Source: an uncultured Verrucomicrobia subdivision 3 bacterium (GTDB lineage: Bacteria > Verrucomicrobiota > Verrucomicrobiia > Limisphaerales > UBA11358). Taken from it: a stretch of 38,459 bases of DNA. How positions within the stretch are numbered: position 1 is the first letter of the stretch; every line of letters starts with the position of its first letter. The position numbers and the translations under genes were made by a program. Location of the stretch: assembly GCA_903833055.1 (NCBI GenBank), contig CAILDU010000201.1, forward strand, positions 1-38,459, written 5' to 3'. Below the pieces are notes generated by a model that had not been told where the DNA came from, ran no database searches, and worked only from the letters and a program-made list of their open reading frames with translations. Below, in pieces: positions 17,001 to 25,342 of the stretch.

Positions 17001-20000
17001 TGGTGTGCTTTTGAACAATGCCAGCCTCTCGCTTTGGCTGACTGGTAATAATGGCTTCACCGGTGGAATCACCAATTTTGGCGGGGCGCTTTGGGTTTCC
17101 AATTCCGCGACTGGATTGGGTGTCGGGCCGAAGACGGTTCTGTGTGCCAGTCCTAACGCCACGATTCATTTGGATGGCAGTCTGGGCGGCTTGAGTTTGG
17201 ATAGTTCCATTGCTCTCTACTTGAGCGGCAGTGCCGGTGTCTTGTTTAACGAAGCGGGGAACAACACGGTTTCCGGAATCGTCGGAATGGTGAATGGCAA
17301 TGGCAATCCGTATATCGTCGTGAACAGTGGCACGCTCACACTTGCCGGTGGAGTTAGCACGGTTGCTGGCAACAACCCTCGCACCTTGGTGTTGGGTGGT
17401 GTGGGCAACGGACTTATTTCTGGAAAAGTTACTGAAGCGGCTCCGGGCAGTCCGCAAGCATCCCTCACCAAACAAGATGCCGGAACTTGGACTTTGAGTT
17501 ACGCCGGTAATGACTACAGCGGAGTAACGACCGTTAGTGGTGGCACACTCATTATTGATGCTGCCGGATCCTATTCGGGTAGCGGAGCCATAGTGGTTAC
17601 CAACAGTGGAACTTTAAATTTCAACGGGACGGATAATGGTAACGGCGTCATCACAGTTAATAACGGTGGAATCCTGAATTTCAACGGGACGGATAGCGGC
17701 AACGGAACCATCACGGTCAATAGCGGTGGAACGTTGAACTTCAATGGGAATGATTATGGAACAGGTGGGGTGACGGTCGCTACGAATGGTATTTGTGGTG
17801 GTGTGGGCACAATCTTCTCAACGCCATCAGGCCCGACATTGGCATACCAATTGGGAGCGAAAGGTGCGTTCACCACTTCTGCCGGCGGTTCAACCCCGTT
17901 GACAGTTTATGGCAACGTCACATTGAACAACAACTCACTTACGGTGTTTGTCGATGGCGGCACACCTTTGTCTCCCGGCACATACACCTTGTTGAGCGAA
18001 GGTAATCCCGGAACTTACAGCATCAGCGGCGCCTTCTCGAGCGCGGCGACCATCGCTGGCGCAGGCATTGTGTCTGGGTCAAGAGCGGCCGTTGTCAGCA
18101 GCAGCTCGCAAGTATCGCTGGTCGTGTCACTCAATAGCACTTGGACCAACAATGCGAATGGCAACTGGACTACCGGAGCTAACTGGGACAGTAATCCCAC
18201 CTATCCGAACGCTGCCGCGCAAGTGGCTACGCTGGGAGTTGGTTCCAGCCTGATTACGGTCAACTTGGATGCCAGCGAGACGGTTGGCGGGGTTGCTTTC
18301 ACCAACGCTAATTCCTTTGCCGTCACCAACGCGGCTAATGTTCTGACCTTGGACAATAATGGCAACGGTGCGAGCATCAGCGTGGCAGCCGGCACGGCCA
18401 ATTCAATTGCCACCGGAGTTTCCTTAAATGATGCCACGGCAGTCAGCACGGTGGCTGGCACGGCACTCGCAATTTCCGGCAGTATCAACGGCGGCTCCGC
18501 TTTGACTGCGACGGGCAATGGCGTGTTGACGTTATCGGGAGCAAATAGTTATAGCGGCACGACCACGCTGGGCGGCGGGACACTGGTGCTGGGTAGCACG
18601 ACTGCCATCGGCTCCGGCACACTCACGATTAGCGGCGGCACATTAGATAGCTCCGTAGCGAATCTGGTCAATGCGAATAACAACGCGCAAAACTGGAACG
18701 GAAGTTTTGGCTTCGCCGGATCGCAGAGCCTGAACCTCGGCAGCGGGGCGGTGACACTGGGGAACAATCTCACAGTCACGGTCAATACCAACAAGTTGAT
18801 TGTGGGCGGGGCCATTAGTGGTGCCTATACGCTAACATTGGGTGGAACCAACAACGGCACACTTGAACTAGATGCCGCCAATGGATTCACGGGCTTGACG
18901 ATTGTGTCCGGAACCGTGGCCTTGGGCGACGACAACGCGCTTGGCACGGCCACGCAGATTCAATTATCACCGGCAGCCATCACACCAGCGGCGACCAACC
19001 TGACTATCATGTCAAAAGATTCCACAGCGCATACGATTACCAATGGATTCAGTGCTAATGGTTTTGACGGCCCTTACATCCTCGGTGGAGCGGGCAATCT
19101 AAACTTCAGCGGAACGATTGCCACAGGCAATGGCCAGAAGCGGTTTACGGTGAACAATACCACGACTTTCAGCGGCTTTGTCACGGACAATGGCGCTCCC
19201 AGTGGTCCGATTATTAAAGACGGTTCCGGCACGCTGGTGATTAGCGGCAGCAACACGTTGACGAAGCAATTCACACTCAATGCCGGCACGCTGGCCTTGG
19301 GCAGCACGAATGCGATAGGTTCAGGCGCCTTGACTATCAGTGGCGGTGGCTTGGATAGCACCGTAGCCAACTTGACCAATGCCAATAACAACGCGCAAAC
19401 CTGGGGCGGCAACTTCTACTTTGCTGGTTCCCAGAATTTGAATCTGGGCACAGGCAGCGTCACCATGAGCGCCAACCGGACCATCACAGTCAGCAATAAT
19501 ACGTTTACGGTAGGAGGTGCCATTAGCGGCGCGGGCGCGCTGACCAAGGCTGGCGCTGGCAAATTGGTTCTCGCGGGTGCGAATACATTAACCAATAACA
19601 CAACGGTTAGCGCGGGCACATTGGAAATTGTCCAAGCGACGCTGGCAACTAACTCAACGGTCTCCATCAGTAACAGTGCCGTGTTGAAATTGGACTTCGC
19701 GGTGACGAACAAAGTTGGCGCACTGGTTCTGAATGGCGTCACCCAGTCCGGCGGCGTTTATGGCAGTAGCACGCCGGGCGGCTACATCACCGGCACTGGC
19801 TATTTGCAAGTGGCGCAGACGGGTCCATCTGGACCGGCGAGCATTACGAGCAGCGTCACCGGCGGCGGTTCGACCTTGAGCCTCGCGTGGCCGTCAGGTC
19901 AGGGCTGGCGACTCCAGATGCAGACGAATAGTCTTGCGACCGGCCTCGGCACGAACTGGATTTATATTACGGATGGAAGTTTGAGCAGCACCAACATCAC

Positions 20001-20049
20001 GATTGATGCGAACAAACCCACCGTGTTCTATCGTTTGACTTATCCGTGA
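14032..20049 (+). CDS. Giant secreted adhesin-like protein with autotransporter-associated beta-strand repeats
   Basis: This encodes about 2,005 residues from ATG 14032. ATGs at 14056 and 14074 are alternatives, and the last directly precedes the signal peptide [24 protein letters not shown]. The body is a long beta-solenoid of autotransporter-associated beta-strand repeats of the type [20 protein letters not shown] followed by [11 protein letters not shown]. At least nine are visible, for example [53 protein letters not shown] and [18 protein letters not shown] ~115-residue module (…[18 protein letters not shown]…) occurs three times. A WTNN-GNW segment occurs twice. The last ~70 residues ([11 protein letters not shown] … VFYRLTYP) form a separate small domain. 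No outer-membrane autotransporter barrel is present. Likely surface-exposed or released; xylan binding is inferred only from the neighbours. Confidence 0.85.
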   Translation: MKTTATNRMKTKQSMKIGNLITKLIVCISLFSASAAMAVSTYLWTGGAGTTNLLTGANWSPAPSSFNNAGDIFIFTNNVTSYGTLAVISGGNWGPASSSTTPGGAVVYYEGTNNLTIQAPDNSSRWNMGNLSISNGAGIFTMGAASGITVCGFRESAMTFLNNSTNPATIKSTCNFFNGGGIGNRNITFSGTGDWVAEGAIISSAASPNGFGGSEATASITKNGSGKLSLNGLNNMGSNPIQNNSAVILNAGTLSLGNANAMGSGTGALTITGGSLDSSVANLVIANNNPENWNGDFTFIGTQNLNIGSGAVTLNANRIVTISANTLEVDGVVGGAFSLTKSGAGTLYLNHANAYSGGTTISNGIVKLGVSGALTNAGNVTVYGTLDLNGNSVTSLNLSGTGIVDTVSGGTPTLTVSNTSSTTFSGVIKNTSGTLALTKGGSSTLTLAGANTYTGNTAVNAGTLLVNGSIGAGAVTVASGATLGGTNTIGGNVNWQSGSAALFTVTPTTASGSNATPLIVSGNVTLNANTMTVNVPGATPLAAGTYKLMTYNTSGSSGAFSVGAPTFTGAGVGSGTASSISTSGGAVTLTVVFTGLSATWTNNGSGNWSTVTDWSSNPSYPHVAGDSATLGVGSAYTTATVDTAVSLAALAFTNANSFLVADSGNALTFTNPFGGALINVTAGSSNAIAAAVILGTNLTTSVASGTSLTFTNIISNSGGAKTLTVSGAGTTVLSATNTYGPSAGGVGTTFGGGILKLGNNNSLGAGDVSMSGSGTIQAGAALTLSNNIIDGSGTTTLDNNGNNVTLAGVISGAGAFAKSSAGTLSLNSSNSYAGDTTLNAGTVVLNNAYGIPGGTNYGNVTLNSNAVLNLNGNNVVLNGLGSSTNTAIVDTLSGGSVTLTVGESGASATFLGSISNSSGSLTLVKDGNGVETLAGVNGYTGGTTINAGTLQLGNGGISGNLGSGALLDNGLLGFNLTGAKIFTNDINGSGGVLLNNASLSLWLTGNNGFTGGITNFGGALWVSNSATGLGVGPKTVLCASPNATIHLDGSLGGLSLDSSIALYLSGSAGVLFNEAGNNTVSGIVGMVNGNGNPYIVVNSGTLTLAGGVSTVAGNNPRTLVLGGVGNGLISGKVTEAAPGSPQASLTKQDAGTWTLSYAGNDYSGVTTVSGGTLIIDAAGSYSGSGAIVVTNSGTLNFNGTDNGNGVITVNNGGILNFNGTDSGNGTITVNSGGTLNFNGNDYGTGGVTVATNGICGGVGTIFSTPSGPTLAYQLGAKGAFTTSAGGSTPLTVYGNVTLNNNSLTVFVDGGTPLSPGTYTLLSEGNPGTYSISGAFSSAATIAGAGIVSGSRAAVVSSSSQVSLVVSLNSTWTNNANGNWTTGANWDSNPTYPNAAAQVATLGVGSSLITVNLDASETVGGVAFTNANSFAVTNAANVLTLDNNGNGASISVAAGTANSIATGVSLNDATAVSTVAGTALAISGSINGGSALTATGNGVLTLSGANSYSGTTTLGGGTLVLGSTTAIGSGTLTISGGTLDSSVANLVNANNNAQNWNGSFGFAGSQSLNLGSGAVTLGNNLTVTVNTNKLIVGGAISGAYTLTLGGTNNGTLELDAANGFTGLTIVSGTVALGDDNALGTATQIQLSPAAITPAATNLTIMSKDSTAHTITNGFSANGFDGPYILGGAGNLNFSGTIATGNGQKRFTVNNTTTFSGFVTDNGAPSGPIIKDGSGTLVISGSNTLTKQFTLNAGTLALGSTNAIGSGALTISGGGLDSTVANLTNANNNAQTWGGNFYFAGSQNLNLGTGSVTMSANRTITVSNNTFTVGGAISGAGALTKAGAGKLVLAGANTLTNNTTVSAGTLEIVQATLATNSTVSISNSAVLKLDFAVTNKVGALVLNGVTQSGGVYGSSTPGGYITGTGYLQVAQTGPSGPASITSSVTGGGSTLSLAWPSGQGWRLQMQTNSLATGLGTNWIYITDGSLSSTNITIDANKPTVFYRLTYP
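14790..15138 (+). repeat. Intragenic ~115-codon module, copy 1 of 3
   Basis: This copy encodes [20 protein letters not shown] and on to [12 protein letters not shown]. Related copies lie at about 18585-18927 and 19290-19629. They share [12 protein letters not shown]-x-x-NW and GSGAVTL blocks. The boundaries are approximate. Confidence 0.7.
17602..17778 (+). repeat. Three tandem 57/60-bp repeats inside the adhesin-like gene
   Basis: Consecutive units encode [39 protein letters not shown] and [20 protein letters not shown]. They are the clearest recent tandem duplication in the gene and a likely site of copy-number change. Confidence 0.85.
18585..18927 (+). repeat. Intragenic ~115-codon module, copy 2 of 3
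   Basis: This copy encodes [20 protein letters not shown] and on, related to copies at about 14790 and 19290. It differs from copy 3 mainly in the second half. The boundaries are approximate. Confidence 0.7.
19290..19629 (+). repeat. Intragenic ~115-codon module, copy 3 of 3
   Basis: This copy encodes [20 protein letters not shown] and on to [11 protein letters not shown]. It is closest to copy 2 in its first half (SSVANL/STVANL, NANNNAQ, GSQ-LNLG). The boundaries are approximate. Confidence 0.7.
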
Positions 20050-20064
20050 TTGGGGAAACGGACG

Positions 20065-20097
20065 GGGCTGCCGCAATAAGGGTTGTTGCGGCAGCCC
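20065..20097 (+). terminator. Strong hairpin terminator after the adhesin-like gene
   Basis: A perfect 12-base stem, GGGCTGCCGCAA (20065-20076) with TTGCGGCAGCCC (20086-20097), encloses a 9-base loop 15 bases after the stop codon. The following TCAATTTAG is only weakly T-rich. It separates the adhesin transcript from the pseudopilin gene, at least partly. Confidence 0.75.
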
Positions 20098-20140
20098 TCA
20101 ATTTAGATTACTGACTGTTAACTACGCCGTGAAAATTAAA

Positions 20141-20941
20141 ATGAAATTATTTAAAACGAAGTCCGCTTCCGGATTCACCTTGATTGAATTGTTGGTGGTC
20201 ATCGCCATCATCGCAATTCTGGCGGCCATGCTGTTGCCCGCACTTGCCTCCGCCAAAGAGAAGGCCAAGCGCATCGCATGTGTGAGCAATTTGAAGCAGA
20301 TAGGACTGGGAGCCACCATGTATGCCGGGGATTACAATGATTTGGTTCCGCCCGCAAACACGAATGGAACCAGCACAAGCATTTTTGTGGTGAACGCAAT
20401 TAAGACCAATGTGGTTGATGCTGTGAATTCCTACCTGAAAATCCAACCCAATAGCCCTTCGGTTTGGGTTTGTCCCGATCGTTCATCTACTCCATCTCCC
20501 GGACTTCCATATCAAGTTAATGATCAATGGCTCATCGGTTACTGCTATTTTGGAGGAATGAAAACTTGGACAGCCTCGCCGACTGGCACATCTTACAGTC
20601 CAGTAAAACTAGCTGCCGCAAAACCTTTCTGGGCCTTGGGAGCCGATAACAATATGAAAAATGTGGCGGGAAATCAGTGGGCTGGCCAGTATGCGGCGGC
20701 GAACATTCCGGCATATTTATGGGAATATGGCAGTATTCCGCCGCATCCTGTAAAAGGTGGTGACCCCGCTGGCGGCAATGAAGTGTTTGCCGATGGTTCG
20801 GCAACTTGGTGCCAATTTGCCAATATGTATCGGTTCAATTCCTACATCACTGCGCTTGGCGTTACTTTAGATTCCTATTGGTATCAGGACACGCAGGATT
20901 TTGATGCCGCCTTTCAAGCCCGGTTGTCAACTTTGAAGTGA
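20141..20941 (+). CDS. Type II secretion/type IV pilin-like pseudopilin (prepilin-type N-terminus)
   Basis: This encodes 266 residues from ATG 20141; GTG 20129 would add four. The leader [11 protein letters not shown] is followed by [32 protein letters not shown], the prepilin peptidase site (cleavage after Gly, methylated Phe, Glu5) and hydrophobic helix. The C-terminal part contains [22 protein letters not shown], a version of the His…Asp-Gly motif found in the large pseudopilin group of Verrucomicrobiota and Planctomycetota (DUF1559-like). These genomes usually encode many such proteins, often beside secreted proteins, and their exact roles are unclear. It lies between the adhesin-like gene and the GH30 gene, so a role in presenting or exporting surface xylan-binding proteins is possible but unproven. 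Confidence 0.88.
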   Translation: MKLFKTKSASGFTLIELLVVIAIIAILAAMLLPALASAKEKAKRIACVSNLKQIGLGATMYAGDYNDLVPPANTNGTSTSIFVVNAIKTNVVDAVNSYLKIQPNSPSVWVCPDRSSTPSPGLPYQVNDQWLIGYCYFGGMKTWTASPTGTSYSPVKLAAAKPFWALGADNNMKNVAGNQWAGQYAAANIPAYLWEYGSIPPHPVKGGDPAGGNEVFADGSATWCQFANMYRFNSYITALGVTLDSYWYQDTQDFDAAFQARLSTLK

Positions 20942-21030
20942 ACGGAAAAAATGATTTGCGTCCAACTCCGGCTTGGAATTGGAGACACCAACCTTGATGG
21001 CTTTTTAATCAGTCCATCGCCAACCAACGA

Positions 21031-24000
21031 GTGAATGGATCAAGCAAATTCAACGTGAACGCAAGGCTGCCGAAATTTTTCTTCGGCGGCCTTTTGCGTC
21101 TGCTTGTATGCGGATTCATTCTGGCATCAACCATTTTTGTTCGCGCGCAATCTCCAGTTTCGCTCGTGAAATTTGAAGCCGAGTCCGGCACGCTCGGTTC
21201 GGACTGGGCAGTGAGCAACAGCACCAGTCCCGCCTACATCACCATCACCACGGACTTCGCGGGAAATTACCCCAGCAACGCGACGCGTGTGGCGACTTAC
21301 ACCGTGACCTTTTCAGCGGCGGGAACGTATCAACTTTATGCCCATGTACGGGTCGGTTCCGGTGGAGCCAACGATGACAGCCTGTTTTACGGCAATGGCT
21401 TTGGCGTGAAAAATCCGACAAACAGTTCCGACTGGATTTTGGTCAACAGTCTGGCCAGCGTGGGCTTCACCAACGCGACGAACATCGTCACCGGCGGCGG
21501 CACGGTCGGCAGCGGAATTTGGAAGTGGATCAACCTTTCGCAATTCCTCGGGCAAAACGGTTTCATCGTGAACGCGGGAAATCTGACGCAGACATTTCAG
21601 ATTGGCGCGCGCGAAAATGGCCTGGACATGGACGCCTTTGTTTTCGGCATGGTCAACTACACGTTCACCGTTTCCAATCTCGACAACGGCACGGACGGCA
21701 CAGCACCGCCGCCGCCGCTTTGCTCGCTCGCGTGGACGAACACGCAACAGCGGATTGACGGCTTCGGTTTTTCCAGCGCGTGGTGCGGCCAGTTGAGCGC
21801 AGCAAAAAACAACGCGCTCTACAACACGCTGGGCATGTCCATCCTGCGCGTGCGCATTGACGAATCGGGCGCGTGGAGTCAGGAAACTGCAAACGCGGCA
21901 GCGGCGCACGCTGCTGGTATCAAAGTGCTCGGCTCGCCGTGGTCGGCGCCAACCAACTGGATTAGCAACGGCACAAATAGCGGCGGTTATCTGCTGCCGA
22001 GTCACTACGGAGATTATGTAAACTGGCTGAACAGCGCCTGCACGAACATGGTTTTGGATTACGTTTCAATTCAAAACGAGCCGGACTTCAGCGCGTGGAT
22101 GAATTGGAGTTCCACGCAGATGTTCAACTTCATGAAAACCAACGCGCCGGGAATTGTGAAGCCCATCGTCATGCCGGAAGCGTTTCAATTTAACGACAGC
22201 TTTTCGGATCCGATCATCAACGATCCCGTGGCGGGAACCAATTTCGCCATCTTCGGCGGACATTTTTACGGCGGCGGAAATTATGTCCACACCAACGCCA
22301 TCGCGCACGGCAAGCCGGTCTGGATGACGGAACATTATCTCGATGGCGGCACGACAAATTTTCCCGTCTGCCTGAATTGGGCCAAGGAAATCAGCGACGC
22401 GATGAACAACCAGTTCAACGCCTATATCGCGTGGTGGGCCTACGACAACGACACCAACATCAATCTCGCCAACCAGAGCGGCATCATTTTCAAGGACGGC
22501 TACACGCTGGGACATTTTTCAAAATTCATCCGTCCCGGTTTTTACCGCGTCGGCGCGACTAACACCATCGGCAGCGCGGACATCAGCGCCTTCAAGGACA
22601 TCGCGTCCAGCAACTACGTCATCGTCGCCGTCAATCGCGGCAACACGGTCGTCACGCAGCAGTTCAATTTCACCGGCTTCCCCGCGTCGGCGGTCACGCC
22701 GTGGATTACCTCCGCGTCGCAGTCGCTCGCGGTGCAGACACCCATCACGAACGTGACTTCAACTTTCACTTACTCAATTCAGCCGTCGAACATCGTGACG
22801 TTCGTTGGTAGCGTGCCGCCATTGACACCAACAAACTTCACCGCCGCGCCGGGCAAAAACAAAATTGATTTGGGCTGGAATGCTGCCACCGGCGCGACGA
22901 GTTACAACGTCAAGCGCGCGACCAACAGCGGCGGGCCTTTTGTCACGTTGACGAACGTGACCGCCGCCAGTTTCAGCGACACCAATGTCGCCTTCGGCAC
23001 GATTTATTTTTACGTCGTCTCCGCCGTGAACATCAGCGGCGAGAGTGCTAACAGTTTATCGGTGAGCGCGCAGGCCTTGCAGTATTTCACCGCGCTGCCA
23101 TTGGCCGATGCGTATGTCGAAAGCGGCGGCAATGCTACCACGAATTTTGGAACCTCCACGAACTTGCTGGTGAAAAACAACGTCACCGTCGCGACGCGCA
23201 ACGCCTATCTCCTGTTCGATGTTCACTCTCTGACCAATCTGCGAACCGCGACTGTGACGCTCGTGCCGAACCGAGTGGACGACCCGACGGTGAAAATGTA
23301 TTACGAAATCGCTTCGACGAACTGGACGGAAAACGGAATCACCTGGAATAACCAGCCCGGCGGAACCGGTGTTTTTCTCACGACCAACACCATCGCGGTC
23401 GGTATGCCGGTGGTGCTTGATGTGACCGGCACGGCGGCGAATGCGGCGACGAATGGCGGATTGCTTTCGCTCCGCATCACGCAGCCGACCAATTCGTTCA
23501 ATGGCCTGATTCAATTTTCCTCCAAGGAACATCCGACGAACAGTTGGCGGCCCGTGCTGGAATTTTCCTATTTCACCAACAGCGCGCCGGTCCTCACGCC
23601 GGTTGCGAGCCAAACCATCGGCGCCGGCGTGACATTGAATCTGACGAACTCCGCGACCGACACCGACGTGCCAGCGCAGTCACTGACGTTCACGCTGCTC
23701 GCCGCGCCAACGAACGCGACGCTCGTTTCGCTCAATGTAAGCAATGCGATTTTCACTTGGCGTCCGCTCATCGCGCAGGCCGCGAGCACGAACATGGTGC
23801 AGGTGAAAGTCTCTGACAGTGGCACGCCGACCTTGAGTGCGACAAATAATTTTATCATCACCGTTAACCCCGCCAGTCAGCCCGTGTTGAGATCCATTAC
23901 GCTCGGTAGTCAGGTGAGTTTATCGGCGACGGGCTTGCTGGGGCCGGATTATTCGCTGCTCGTTTCGTCGAACCTCATCAACTGGCAAATCTTTTTTACG

Positions 24001-24087
24001 ACCAATCCCGCAACGATGCCGGTCACGTTCACCGACACCAACAAAAATTCTGCCGCGCGTTTCTATCGCCTCCAACTTGGTCCGTAA
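21031..24087 (+). CDS. Multidomain GH30 (subfamily 8-like) glucuronoxylanase
   Basis: This encodes 1,018 residues from GTG 21031, with the export signal at about residues 21-40 (LLRLLVCGFILASTIFVRAQ). Domains in order: a CBM35/CBM6-like beta-sandwich (about 46-215, FEAESGTLGSDW); GH30 barrel and side sandwich (about 233-595), with QRIDGFGFSSAW, acid/base Glu350 in SIQNEPDF and nucleophile Glu434 in WMTEHYL; a fibronectin type III domain (about 600-685); a DNRLRE/CBM96-like domain (686-850, DAYVESGGNATTNFG, NWTENGITWNNQPGG); an Ig/cadherin-like domain (850-948); and a C-terminal domain ending RFYRLQLGP. GH30_8 enzymes cut xylan next to (methyl)glucuronosyl branches, complementing GH10 and GH115. 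A terminator-like hairpin lies inside the first codons, so the true start may be downstream (TTG 21094). Confidence 0.9.
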   Translation: MNGSSKFNVNARLPKFFFGGLLRLLVCGFILASTIFVRAQSPVSLVKFEAESGTLGSDWAVSNSTSPAYITITTDFAGNYPSNATRVATYTVTFSAAGTYQLYAHVRVGSGGANDDSLFYGNGFGVKNPTNSSDWILVNSLASVGFTNATNIVTGGGTVGSGIWKWINLSQFLGQNGFIVNAGNLTQTFQIGARENGLDMDAFVFGMVNYTFTVSNLDNGTDGTAPPPPLCSLAWTNTQQRIDGFGFSSAWCGQLSAAKNNALYNTLGMSILRVRIDESGAWSQETANAAAAHAAGIKVLGSPWSAPTNWISNGTNSGGYLLPSHYGDYVNWLNSACTNMVLDYVSIQNEPDFSAWMNWSSTQMFNFMKTNAPGIVKPIVMPEAFQFNDSFSDPIINDPVAGTNFAIFGGHFYGGGNYVHTNAIAHGKPVWMTEHYLDGGTTNFPVCLNWAKEISDAMNNQFNAYIAWWAYDNDTNINLANQSGIIFKDGYTLGHFSKFIRPGFYRVGATNTIGSADISAFKDIASSNYVIVAVNRGNTVVTQQFNFTGFPASAVTPWITSASQSLAVQTPITNVTSTFTYSIQPSNIVTFVGSVPPLTPTNFTAAPGKNKIDLGWNAATGATSYNVKRATNSGGPFVTLTNVTAASFSDTNVAFGTIYFYVVSAVNISGESANSLSVSAQALQYFTALPLADAYVESGGNATTNFGTSTNLLVKNNVTVATRNAYLLFDVHSLTNLRTATVTLVPNRVDDPTVKMYYEIASTNWTENGITWNNQPGGTGVFLTTNTIAVGMPVVLDVTGTAANAATNGGLLSLRITQPTNSFNGLIQFSSKEHPTNSWRPVLEFSYFTNSAPVLTPVASQTIGAGVTLNLTNSATDTDVPAQSLTFTLLAAPTNATLVSLNVSNAIFTWRPLIAQAASTNMVQVKVSDSGTPTLSATNNFIITVNPASQPVLRSITLGSQVSLSATGLLGPDYSLLVSSNLINWQIFFTTNPATMPVTFTDTNKNSAARFYRLQLGP
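21063..21093 (+). terminator. Terminator-like hairpin overlapping the start of the GH30 gene
   Basis: AAGGCTGCCGAA (21063-21074) pairs with TTCGGCGGCCTT (21082-21093) through one G-T wobble around a 7-base loop, followed by TTG. It could end the pseudopilin transcript or attenuate GH30. The T-run is short. Confidence 0.45.
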
Positions 24088-24094
24088 TCGAATC

Positions 24095-25336
24095 ATGCCC
24101 AATAAATTTTCCACTTTGTTTTTTCAATGGCTGACCGCGACCGCAATTTTGATTTGCATTCAACGTTCCGCGTTTACGGCGGAATCTTGGGTTGCGACTT
24201 GGGGCTGCGCGCCGCAATTGGTTGAAGCCGGCAATCTGCCGCCCGTGCCGCTCGCGAATTGCACGCTGCGACAATTTGTCCGCACGAGCATTGGCGGAAA
24301 AATTCTGCGCGTCCGTTTCGCCAACATTTTTGGAACGAACTTCGTGGCCATCCGCGCTGCGCATGTCGCGCTCGCTGCCGGAAAAGGTAGCGCTGGCAAT
24401 GGCGAAATTAATTCCGCCACCGACAAGCCGCTTACATTTCATGGCTCTTCTGAAGTAATCATCCCGCGCGGCGAAACCATTTTTTCTGACCCGATTAAAT
24501 TTGATTTGCCTGCGCTAGCGGATGTCGCGGTGAGTATTTATTTCGGAGACATCTCGGTCGCGAGCATCACTGGCCATCCCGGCTCCCGCACCACGTCATT
24601 CATTATTGCGAGCAATTTTGTTTCCGCCGCGAGTCTGCCGGACGCAAAAAAAACGGCGCATTGGTATATCGTCACCGGAATTGAGATGCAGGCGAACGAT
24701 GCCGGCAAAAGCATTGTCGTTATTGGAGACTCCATCACTGATGGGCGCGGCTCGACCACGGATGGCAACGACCGATGGCCGGACATACTTGCGCGGCGAC
24801 TCGCGACGAATGCGCCAACGGCTGGCGTTGGTTTGGTGAACATGGGCATCGGCGGCAACGCAATTTTTGGCGGACTTGGGCCGGCAGCAATAAAACGATT
24901 TGATCGTGATGTGCTGAATCAAAATGGTGCACGTTACTTGATTGTGTTTGAAGGCGTGAACGACATCGGCGGTGTGAGTGATGCCAGTGCCCCGACGATG
25001 TTGACGAATCTCATCAATGCCTACACGCAGTTTGCCATCAAAGCTAAAGCTCATGGACTGCGTGCTTATGGTGCGACCATCACGCCGTTCGGCGGGAACG
25101 GCTATTACTCGGCTACGCACGAAGCCATCCGCCAGTCGGTCAATGCGTGGCTTCGCACCAACGCCGTTTTCGACGGCGTGATTGACTTCGACGTTGCCGT
25201 GCGCAATCCCGTGACGCTCACAAATTTTCAAGCGGCCTTTTTCCCCGGCAAAAATGCCGGCGATTGGTTGCACCTGAACCCGCTCGGTTACCAAGCGATG
25301 GGAATGGCAGTTGATTTGAATCTGTTTGTGCCTTGA
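24095..25336 (+). CDS. Exported SGNH/GDSL-family esterase, candidate acetylxylan esterase
   Basis: This encodes 413 residues from ATG 24095, 7 bases after the GH30 stop. TTG 24077 would overlap it. A signal peptide (MPNKFSTLFFQWLTATAILICIQRSAFTAE) precedes an N-terminal beta-rich domain (about 30-200; WVATWGCAPQLVE, RQFVRTSIGGKILRVRFAN). The SGNH hydrolase domain has block I GDSITDG with nucleophile Ser213, block II MGIGGNAI, block III FEGVNDIGG, and block V DWLHLNPLGY with Asp390 and His393. All catalytic elements are intact. This two-domain type (ATW…GDSITDG) is frequent in plant-polysaccharide loci, where members act on acyl groups of cell-wall glycans. Removal of acetyl from xylan is inferred from the neighbours; another ester is possible. 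Confidence 0.85.
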   Translation: MPNKFSTLFFQWLTATAILICIQRSAFTAESWVATWGCAPQLVEAGNLPPVPLANCTLRQFVRTSIGGKILRVRFANIFGTNFVAIRAAHVALAAGKGSAGNGEINSATDKPLTFHGSSEVIIPRGETIFSDPIKFDLPALADVAVSIYFGDISVASITGHPGSRTTSFIIASNFVSAASLPDAKKTAHWYIVTGIEMQANDAGKSIVVIGDSITDGRGSTTDGNDRWPDILARRLATNAPTAGVGLVNMGIGGNAIFGGLGPAAIKRFDRDVLNQNGARYLIVFEGVNDIGGVSDASAPTMLTNLINAYTQFAIKAKAHGLRAYGATITPFGGNGYYSATHEAIRQSVNAWLRTNAVFDGVIDFDVAVRNPVTLTNFQAAFFPGKNAGDWLHLNPLGYQAMGMAVDLNLFVP

Positions 25337-25342
25337 TAATTC

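Noticed and set aside
17602-17778. Direct repeats considered as a CRISPR array
   Set aside because: The units are contiguous, in frame and coding (57/60 bases) with no unique spacers.
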